DNA from: Acidimicrobiia bacterium
GTDB lineage: Bacteria > Actinomycetota > Acidimicrobiia > Spongiisociales > UBA5794
Assembly: GCA_030598905.1 (NCBI GenBank)
Contig: JAUVPA010000034.1
Location: 1 to 10,558, forward strand
Direction: 5' to 3'
DNA: 10,558 bases
The translations under genes were made by a program, and so were the position numbers. Of this stretch, positions 5,838-10,558 are shown one piece after another (position 1 is the stretch's first letter; every line of letters begins with the position of its first letter). The notes beneath the pieces were generated by a model, which saw only the letters and a program-made list of their open reading frames with translations, did no database searches and was not told where the DNA came from.

Positions 5838-7385
5838 ATGTCGCTCGAAATAGAGCGTGCGATCGAGACCGGTCGCACCTGGCGAGATCTCCCGCCGGAG
5901 CCGCCGGAGGGAGATCCGCTAGACCCGCACCTACCGATACTCGCCGGACCCACACCCGAAGCGACGAAGGCCACGGCATGGCCGTGGGCACTCGGCTTCG
6001 GTGTGTTCCTGCTCGCGCTCCTTGCATTGTTCCTGTGGGCACCGTGGACCACTGACGCGGACCAGAACCTGCCGGGGAGTGGAACCGAGCAACGAGCGCC
6101 TTCAACACCGCCACCGGTGACTCCCGAGGCGCCGAGCGACGTCAGCGACGAGCCGGTCGCCGCCGTGACGGCGGGCCTGCTTCCGTCTGTCGTTCAGATC
6201 GAGGCGGCCGGCGGCGTTGGTTCGGGGTTCATCTATGACGACGCCGGGCTCGTCTTGACCGCTGCCCACGTCGTGCATGGATCCGATACCGTTTCGGTAC
6301 GACTTGACGACGGCCGCACCGTCACGGGTGTCGTGCTTGGTGCCGACGGGGCGCGCGACATCGCCGTTGTCGAAATCGACGCAGCCGGGTTGACCCCGGC
6401 GCCGCTCGCCACAGACGAGGAAGTGCTCGTCGGCCAGACTGCGATCGCCATCGGCAGCCCCCTTGGCTTCGAACAAAGTGTTACGGCCGGGATCGTCTCC
6501 GCCCTCGATCGCGAATTGGATCTCGGAGGCACCACGATCACTGGGCTCATACAGACCGACGCGGCCATCAACGTGGGGAACTCAGGCGGGCCGCTTGCAG
6601 ACGGAGACGGTGAGGTCATCGGTGTCAACGTCGCCTACGCCACCTCGAGCGGTGGATCCAACGGGATTGGATTTGCGGTCCCGATCGCCGACGCCCTCGC
6701 GGTTGCCGAGTTGATCACCGACGACGATTCGGGCAACGATCCGTCACCCCTTCCGCTGGCGAATGATCCCTTCTCTGACCTCTTCGGTTCTGACCCTTTT
6801 GGTTCCGACCTCTTCGGTGGGGAAGGACTCGATGACTTGTTCGGGGGCCAGGGACTCGAAGACCTCCTCGGAGGAATGGGACTGGAGGACCTGCTCGGTG
6901 GAGTTCCCCTGAACCCGGACCTCAACGGGATGCTCGAAGACCTCTTCGGTGGGCTCGATCTTCCGTTCGATCTCACCGACCCGGATGGTCCGCTCGGCGG
7001 TCTTCCCGATGGAATGTTCGACGGTCTGACGACGCCGACTTCTGAAGCTTTGTTCGTCTTGAGAGATCTCGCCAATGAGTACTCGGAGACAGGCACGAGT
7101 GTCACATCTTCCGGTGCGACGTCTCGCCAGGTCACGACGCTCACGAGTCCCGACGGCCGTATCACCGTTCGGGGCACGATGGGAGGCGCGGCGGACGGCA
7201 TCCTCGAAGGCGCCGAAGGTGACGTCGTCACGATCGATGGGAACCTGGGACGGATAGACGTGTCGTCACTCCGCATCATCGTCACGTGGATCGAAGACGG
7301 CATTGCGCTCGAGTTGATCGCCCCTTTGGCGACCGGCCGTGACGAGGCGCTTCGTATCGCCGAGGGCGTCGAGGTGACCCCGTGA
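5838..7385 (+). CDS. Membrane-anchored trypsin-like (HtrA/S1C-type) serine protease with DLFGG repeats and no PDZ domain
   Basis: Predicted extracytoplasmic protease of 515 residues. The N-terminal 48 residues (Pro/Glu-rich) are probably cytoplasmic; one TM helix (49-68) and a Pro/Thr linker (72-105) follow. The protease domain (about 106-297) shows VGSGFIYD, His144 in LTAAHVV, Asp174 in RDIAVVEI and Ser249 in GNSGGPL, so the catalytic triad is intact, with IGVNVAYA and GIGFAVPI as in HtrA. Where HtrA proteins carry a PDZ domain, residues 310-376 are an acidic Gly/Leu/Phe segment with six copies of D-L-[F/L]-G-[G/S]. The C-terminus (about 400-515) is a beta-rich domain whose end, VTWIEDGIALELIAP...EALRIAEGVE, recalls DUF4367 or other anti-sigma-linked sensor folds; that resemblance is tentative. 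Its stop overlaps the MoxR GTG (GTGA), so it is the first gene of a coupled four-gene operon. Substrates are unknown; a role in envelope protein processing is inferred. Confidence 0.92.
   Translation: MSLEIERAIETGRTWRDLPPEPPEGDPLDPHLPILAGPTPEATKATAWPWALGFGVFLLALLALFLWAPWTTDADQNLPGSGTEQRAPSTPPPVTPEAPSDVSDEPVAAVTAGLLPSVVQIEAAGGVGSGFIYDDAGLVLTAAHVVHGSDTVSVRLDDGRTVTGVVLGADGARDIAVVEIDAAGLTPAPLATDEEVLVGQTAIAIGSPLGFEQSVTAGIVSALDRELDLGGTTITGLIQTDAAINVGNSGGPLADGDGEVIGVNVAYATSSGGSNGIGFAVPIADALAVAELITDDDSGNDPSPLPLANDPFSDLFGSDPFGSDLFGGEGLDDLFGGQGLEDLLGGMGLEDLLGGVPLNPDLNGMLEDLFGGLDLPFDLTDPDGPLGGLPDGMFDGLTTPTSEALFVLRDLANEYSETGTSVTSSGATSRQVTTLTSPDGRITVRGTMGGAADGILEGAEGDVVTIDGNLGRIDVSSLRIIVTWIEDGIALELIAPLATGRDEALRIAEGVEVTP
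6825..6905 (+). repeat. Three tandem 27-base (9-residue) units within the protease gene
   Basis: The units encode GLDDLFGGQ, GLEDLLGGM and GLEDLLGGV (residues 330-356). Related SDLFGS, SDLFGG and EDLFGG copies stand outside the tandem core, making six motif copies across residues 313-372. Units 2 and 3 differ mainly at third codon positions (CTC/CTG, GAA/GAG, GGA/GGT), so the peptide rather than the DNA appears conserved. Confidence 0.88.
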
Positions 7386-8383
7386 GAGATGAGTTCGACT
7401 TCCGCTCGACACAGATGGAACAAGCCCTCTTCGAGATGCGCAAGGTGGTTGTTGGGCAGGATCGGGTGCTCGAGCGTCTGATGGTCTCACTGCTGGCCGA
7501 TGGGCACGCTCTGCTCGAGGGTGTCCCGGGGCTCGGCAAGACCATCACGTTGCGGACGATGGCCCGTGTTCTCGGCGGCACGTTCTCGCGCATCCAGTTC
7601 ACTCCGGACTTGATACCTGCCGACATCGTCGGGACGCGGATCTACCGAGCATCCCAGGAGCGGTTCGACGTCGAGTTGGGTCCGATCTTGGCGAATCTGG
7701 TTCTGGCGGACGAGATCAACCGCGCTCCCGCCAAGGTGCAGGCAGCCATGCTCGAGGTCATGGCCGAACGCCAAGTGACGATCGGCGACCGGACCTTCCC
7801 AGCGCCCACACCGTTCCTCGTCATGGCGACCCAAAACCCGATCGAATCTGAAGGTGTCTACCCGCTACCCGAGGCGCAGCGAGATCGTTTCCTCATGCGG
7901 ATACCGGTGGGATATCCAACTCCCGCGGAGGAGCGCGAGATCGTGAGACGCGTCGGGATCGGTCCCGACGATGCTGAGAGGATCCTCGATCCCGAGGATG
8001 TCGTCGGCATGCAGAAGGTGGCGTCGCAGGTTTTTGTCGATCCTGCCGTAGTGGACTACGCCGTTCGCATTGTGCTGGCTACGCGCGATGCGGCGGAAGC
8101 CGGAACACCCGACATCGCCCCCTATATCGAATACGGAGCGAGCCCGCGAGCTTCGATCGGCCTTGTCGAGGCGGGGAAGTCGATGGCGCTCCTCCGCGGG
8201 CGTGGCTACGTCCTACCCCAGGATGTGTACGACATCGCATACGACGTGCTCAACCACCGCATCATTCTGTCGTACGACGCGTTGGCCGAGGGTGTGACGG
8301 TCGACGATGTGCTCGTCGAACTCCTGTCGACGATGCCGGCACCGCGCATCACGGTACGACCGGACGAACTGCGCGGCGCATGA
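7382..8383 (+). CDS. MoxR-family AAA+ ATPase
   Basis: Cytoplasmic AAA+ ATPase of 333 residues, typical of MoxR proteins, which act as chaperone-like remodelling motors with vWA-domain partners. The sequence shows VVVGQDRVLERLMVSLLADGHALLEG leading to Walker A GVPGLGKT (47-54), FTPDLIPADIVGT (73-85), Walker B LVLADEIN with Asp110/Glu111, sensor 1 ATQNP (149-153), the arginine-finger region EAQRDRF (164-170) and sensor 2 GASPRAS with Arg256, plus a helical lid domain to the end. All nucleotide-handling residues are present. The GTG start overlaps the protease stop and has GAGGTGA four bases upstream. The DUF58 gene overlaps its stop by ATGA. The order MoxR, DUF58, vWA is the canonical arrangement; the protease in front is not. 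It probably couples ATP hydrolysis to the DUF58/vWA proteins. Confidence 0.96.
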   Translation: MRDEFDFRSTQMEQALFEMRKVVVGQDRVLERLMVSLLADGHALLEGVPGLGKTITLRTMARVLGGTFSRIQFTPDLIPADIVGTRIYRASQERFDVELGPILANLVLADEINRAPAKVQAAMLEVMAERQVTIGDRTFPAPTPFLVMATQNPIESEGVYPLPEAQRDRFLMRIPVGYPTPAEEREIVRRVGIGPDDAERILDPEDVVGMQKVASQVFVDPAVVDYAVRIVLATRDAAEAGTPDIAPYIEYGASPRASIGLVEAGKSMALLRGRGYVLPQDVYDIAYDVLNHRIILSYDALAEGVTVDDVLVELLSTMPAPRITVRPDELRGA

Positions 8384-9294
8384 CGGCGGCACCCACACCC
8401 GGCAACGACGGTAGGCACGAGGCACTTCGCCGGATCGAACTGGAGGTCCTGCGGCGTCTCGACGGCATCCTTCAGGGTGACTACGAGGGTTTGATACCGG
8501 GCCACGGATCGGAGCTTGGAGAGACACGGCCATACACACCGGGCGACGACGTCCGTCGCATCGACTGGAACGTCACGGCGCGGACGATGGAGCCGCACGT
8601 TCGCGACACCATTGCCGATAGGGAGCTCGACACCACTCTGGTCGTCGATCTCTCGAGCTCTATGTCTCTCGGCACGCGGCGATGGGAGAAGCGTGAACTG
8701 GCGATCGCGGCGTCGGCCGGCATTGGCTACGTCGCGCAGCGCGGCGGCAATCGTGTCGGCGCCTTGCTCCTCACGGGCGGCGTTCCTGTTGGTATCCCGA
8801 GACGGTCGGGCCGTAGACACCTCCAGAGCCTCGTTGCGATGATGCAGGACGCGTCTCGCGATCGAGTCTCTGTCGACCTCGATTCCGGCCTGCGAACAGC
8901 GAACCGGGTGGCTCGAAGGCGCGGCCTTGTCGTCGTCGCCTCGGACTTCCTCGATACCGCCGAATGGGAAAAGCCGTTGTCCGTGATCGCCGGCCGCCAC
9001 GATGTCCTTTGCCTCGAAATCGTCGACCCTGTGGAACTGGCGCTTCCTGATGTGGGCACGCTTGCCGTGATCGACGCAGAAACCGGACGAACACGGTGGA
9101 TCGACACGAGCTCCAAGAAGCTCAGGGAGCGTTATGCGAGAGCCGCCGTCGATCGTGCTGCCGGCGTGCGTTCTCGGATTCGACGTGCCGGGGCCGATCA
9201 CCTTCGTCTACGGACTGACACGGACTGGATCAGGGACCTCGTCCGGCATGTCGCCACCCGGCGCCGTGGAAGGACTTCGGGAAGGCGACCTTGA
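8380..9294 (+). CDS. DUF58 family protein (MoxR partner)
   Basis: A soluble protein of 304 residues with no membrane segment, probably cytoplasmic. The N-terminal half carries the DUF58 signature: RRLDGILQGDYEGLIPGHGSE is followed by RPYTPGDDVRRIDWNVTAR (50-68). A vWA-like fold follows, with a metal-site motif DLSSSMS (Asp90, Ser92, Ser94). Later landmarks are VVVASDFLD in the middle and a second beta-strand set ending with RIRRAGADHLRLRTDTDW. The last 15 residues are very basic (RRRGRTSGRRP). Such proteins are nearly always encoded next to MoxR ATPases and are thought to be adaptors or substrates of the ATPase in envelope maturation or stress; the exact biochemistry is not established. It starts at an ATGA overlap with moxR with no clear Shine-Dalgarno, and its stop overlaps the next gene by TTGA, so translation should be coupled on both sides. 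Confidence 0.95.
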   Translation: MTAAPTPGNDGRHEALRRIELEVLRRLDGILQGDYEGLIPGHGSELGETRPYTPGDDVRRIDWNVTARTMEPHVRDTIADRELDTTLVVDLSSSMSLGTRRWEKRELAIAASAGIGYVAQRGGNRVGALLLTGGVPVGIPRRSGRRHLQSLVAMMQDASRDRVSVDLDSGLRTANRVARRRGLVVVASDFLDTAEWEKPLSVIAGRHDVLCLEIVDPVELALPDVGTLAVIDAETGRTRWIDTSSKKLRERYARAAVDRAAGVRSRIRRAGADHLRLRTDTDWIRDLVRHVATRRRGRTSGRRP

Positions 9295-10229
9295 GTTTCC
9301 TCGAGCCGGCTCGGTTGTTCTTCGTCCTTCTGCCGCTGGGCGCTCTGGTCTGGTACGCCGTGACCATGAGGCTCCGGAAACGGAGCACGGTGCGATTCAC
9401 CGATATCGCCTTGCTCGATTCGGTAGCGCCCGACAGGCCGGGCTGGCGTCGCCATCTCTCGGCTGTGGCGCTGGTTCTCGCCCTTCTCGCGTTTGTGCTC
9501 GCCTTGGCCCGACCGGTGATGGCTGTTGTCGTTCCTCGCGAGGAGGCCAGGTTGATTCTGGTCCTCGATGTATCGCTGTCGATGGACGCCACCGACGTCG
9601 AACCAACGCGTCTTGACGCTGCCCGAGAAGCAGCCCTGTCGTTCCTCGAACTGGCTCCCGAGGACCTCGAGATCGGCGTTGTGGCTTTCGCCGGTGTCGC
9701 CTTGCCGGTGGTGGCCCCCACCACCGATCGCGACGCCGTCGCTTCGGCAGTATCGAACCTGACCCTCGCCGAGGGAACGGCAATCGGAGAAGGGATCTAC
9801 GCAGGTCTCGATCTGGTCGCGATGGACGCTGCCGACGAGAAGACGCCTACGGCCCTCGTTGTCCTTTCCGACGGAGAAACAACCGTGGGGAGGTCCGAGG
9901 TCGACGCCGCCGTCGAGGCAGCTGCGTTGGGAATCCCGGTGTCGACGATCAATTTCGGCACAGACGGCGGCGTGATCGTGTTCCAAGGTGAAACGGTCCC
10001 GGTTCCGGCGAACGAAGGCGCTTTGCGCCAGGTCGCCGACACCACCGGCGGCTCGTTCTCGGCAGCCGCATCGGCCGCGGAGTTCGAGGCCATCCTCGGC
10101 GCCGTCGGTTCGGAGTTGGGATACGAGACGGAGGAGCGCGAGGTGTGGGAGTGGTTCCTTGCCGGAGGTCTCGTCGCCTTGACGCTCGCCGGAGCGGCCT
10201 CATTGCTGTGGTTCCAACGCCTCCCTTGA
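9291..10229 (+). CDS. BatA-like membrane-anchored von Willebrand factor A protein
   Basis: A protein of 312 residues. It has the short BatA-type N-terminus (FLEPARLFFVLLPLGALVWYAV, TM1 about 8-25), a basic loop (26-54, with RLRKR and RPGWRR), TM2 about 57-80, a vWA domain (87-275) and TM3 about 287-307. The positive-inside rule puts the basic loop in the cytoplasm and the vWA domain outside. The MIDAS metal site is complete: DVSLSM (Asp93, Ser95, Ser97), Thr163 in EGTAIGEGI and Asp194 in LSDGETT. The TTG start is supported by GGGAAGG ending five bases upstream and by the TTGA overlap with DUF58. The protein should bind a divalent metal and a protein ligand on the outer face of the membrane, working with MoxR and DUF58. 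Unlike classical Bat operons I see no second vWA/TPR (BatB) gene before the operon seems to end. Confidence 0.92.
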   Translation: MSFLEPARLFFVLLPLGALVWYAVTMRLRKRSTVRFTDIALLDSVAPDRPGWRRHLSAVALVLALLAFVLALARPVMAVVVPREEARLILVLDVSLSMDATDVEPTRLDAAREAALSFLELAPEDLEIGVVAFAGVALPVVAPTTDRDAVASAVSNLTLAEGTAIGEGIYAGLDLVAMDAADEKTPTALVVLSDGETTVGRSEVDAAVEAAALGIPVSTINFGTDGGVIVFQGETVPVPANEGALRQVADTTGGSFSAAASAAEFEAILGAVGSELGYETEEREVWEWFLAGGLVALTLAGAASLLWFQRLP

Positions 10230-10234
10230 GATGC

Positions 10235-10282
10235 GTCGACTTCCTGTCGTCTCGGGGTAACTTGACGGAGTCGACATCTTTT
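10235..10282 (+). terminator. Imperfect hairpin followed by ATCTTTT: possible terminator of the protease-MoxR-DUF58-vWA operon
   Basis: GTCGACT at 10235-10241 pairs with AGTCGAC at 10269-10275. After a two-base bulge (TC), CTGTC at 10244-10248 pairs with GACGG at 10264-10268 with one T-G wobble. The loop is 15 bases, and ATCTTTT (10276-10282) follows at once. The T-tract is short and the stem imperfect, so this may be a weak terminator or a leader structure for the next gene, whose Shine-Dalgarno begins at 10283. Confidence 0.38.
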
Positions 10283-10298
10283 GGGGAGTTGATTTCTC

Positions 10299-10558
10299 AT
10301 GACAACAGAAAGCGGCACCGGCGGCGGCATCAGCGTCTGGGTGTGGGTAGCTATCGGTGGTGCAGTCGTCATCGCGCTGATCTTCGGCATCGTCCTCTTC
10401 AGCGGCGGCGAAGAGGAAGCGGCGACGACCACGACGACCACGACGGAAGCAACGACCACCACGGACGAGTCGACAACGACCACAACCGAGGAATCGACGA
10501 CCTCGACGATCGAGGAGTCGACGACGACGACGACCGTCGAGGAGACGACTACGACCAC
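10299..10558 (+). CDS. Single-TM protein with Thr/Glu-rich stalk, N-terminal part (3' end outside window)
   Basis: The frame runs from ATG 10299 to the window edge without a stop: 86 codons plus two bases. GGGGAG at 10283-10288 is a Shine-Dalgarno ten bases upstream. A short N-terminus (MTTESGTGGG) is followed by one hydrophobic helix (about 11-34, ISVWVWVAIG onwards), then GGEEE and an almost pure Thr/Glu/Ser stretch from residue 43 on. Thr-rich stalks after a membrane anchor are common in Acidimicrobiia envelope proteins and are possible O-glycosylation sites; this is background knowledge, not evidence of function. What follows the stalk is not visible, so no function can be given. It is co-directional with the operon, 69 bases after the vWA gene, with a possible terminator between. 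Confidence 0.78.
   Translation, partial: MTTESGTGGGISVWVWVAIGGAVVIALIFGIVLFSGGEEEAATTTTTTTEATTTTDESTTTTTEESTTSTIEESTTTTTVEETTTT
10425..10558 (+). repeat. Low-complexity ACN-codon repeat tract
   Basis: ACG and ACC (Thr) codons recur in runs of three to seven, broken by GAG/GAA, GAC, TCG and ATC codons, to the window edge. The tract is close to a trinucleotide repeat, so it is prone to slippage and to length differences between strains. Read on the other strand it yields long spurious Val/Ser open frames. Confidence 0.85.

Noticed and set aside
5971..5987. CCACGGC-ATG-GCCGTGG inverted repeat in the protease gene
   Set aside because: 7-bp arms inside coding sequence are likely by chance in GC-rich DNA, and there is no positional support.
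5678..6052. N-terminal extension of the minus-strand DUF5658-like frame
   Set aside because: It overlaps the protease gene start on the other strand, has Ser/Arg/Pro-rich composition without domain character, and lacks an RBS. ATG 5677 has AGGGG upstream and gives a compact membrane protein.
8206..9201. Long minus-strand open frame opposite DUF58 and moxR
   Set aside because: It is a shadow of well-supported plus-strand genes, with no recognisable domain and Arg/Ser/Asp-rich composition typical of antisense frames in high-GC DNA.
9797..10558. Long minus-strand open frame rich in Val and Ser at the right edge
   Set aside because: It is the complement of the Thr-repeat tract and the vWA gene. 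The VVVVDSS runs are a by-product of ACN/GAG codons, and there is no domain or RBS.
1..10558. tRNA, rRNA, CRISPR array, insertion sequence or prophage
   Set aside because: No cloverleaf-like segment, regularly spaced direct repeats, transposase or integrase motifs, or terminal inverted repeats were seen on either strand.

Overview
The window looks like chromosomal DNA from a high-GC actinobacterium, most likely a relative of the Acidimicrobiia. The reasons are a G+C content of roughly 60-65% by eye, frequent GTG and TTG starts, Thr-rich surface stalks (long runs of Thr with Glu/Ser), a RocA-type P5C dehydrogenase, and OmpR/HAMP-kinase pairs of actinobacterial style. The taxonomic placement is inference. 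I saw no tRNA, rRNA, CRISPR array, insertion sequence or phage gene, and no intergenic gap exceeds about 160 bases.

Left part (1-3244): the C-terminal half of a histidine kinase, cut at its H-box by the window edge, is followed on the same strand by a complete 1-pyrroline-5-carboxylate dehydrogenase gene (pruA/rocA type). Convergent to it, with only 3 bases between the stops, is a lipoprotein that joins a staphylococcal-nuclease-like domain to a lamin-tail domain.

Middle (3379-5677): an OmpR-family response regulator and a two-TM HAMP histidine kinase form a two-gene operon overlapping by one base. The regulator gene contains a perfect 22-bp palindrome. A small three-helix membrane protein resembling DUF5658 faces the kinase from the opposite strand.

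Right part (5838-10229): four translationally coupled genes with 4-base overlaps (GTGA, ATGA, TTGA). In order they encode a membrane-anchored trypsin-like (HtrA/S1C-type) protease, a MoxR AAA+ ATPase, a DUF58 protein and a BatA-like three-TM von Willebrand A protein. The protease has no PDZ domain. In its place is an acidic segment with six copies of a D-L-[F/L]-G-[G/S] motif and a C-terminal domain of possible DUF4367-like fold. MoxR-DUF58-vWA sets are known as putative chaperone or metal-insertion and envelope-stress systems. The tight addition of a repeat-bearing extracytoplasmic protease is the most interesting feature here and suggests one envelope protein quality-control or maturation machine: ATPase and DUF58 inside, vWA and protease domains outside. 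A possible hairpin terminator follows. The window ends inside a gene for a single-TM protein with an extremely Thr-rich extracellular stalk.
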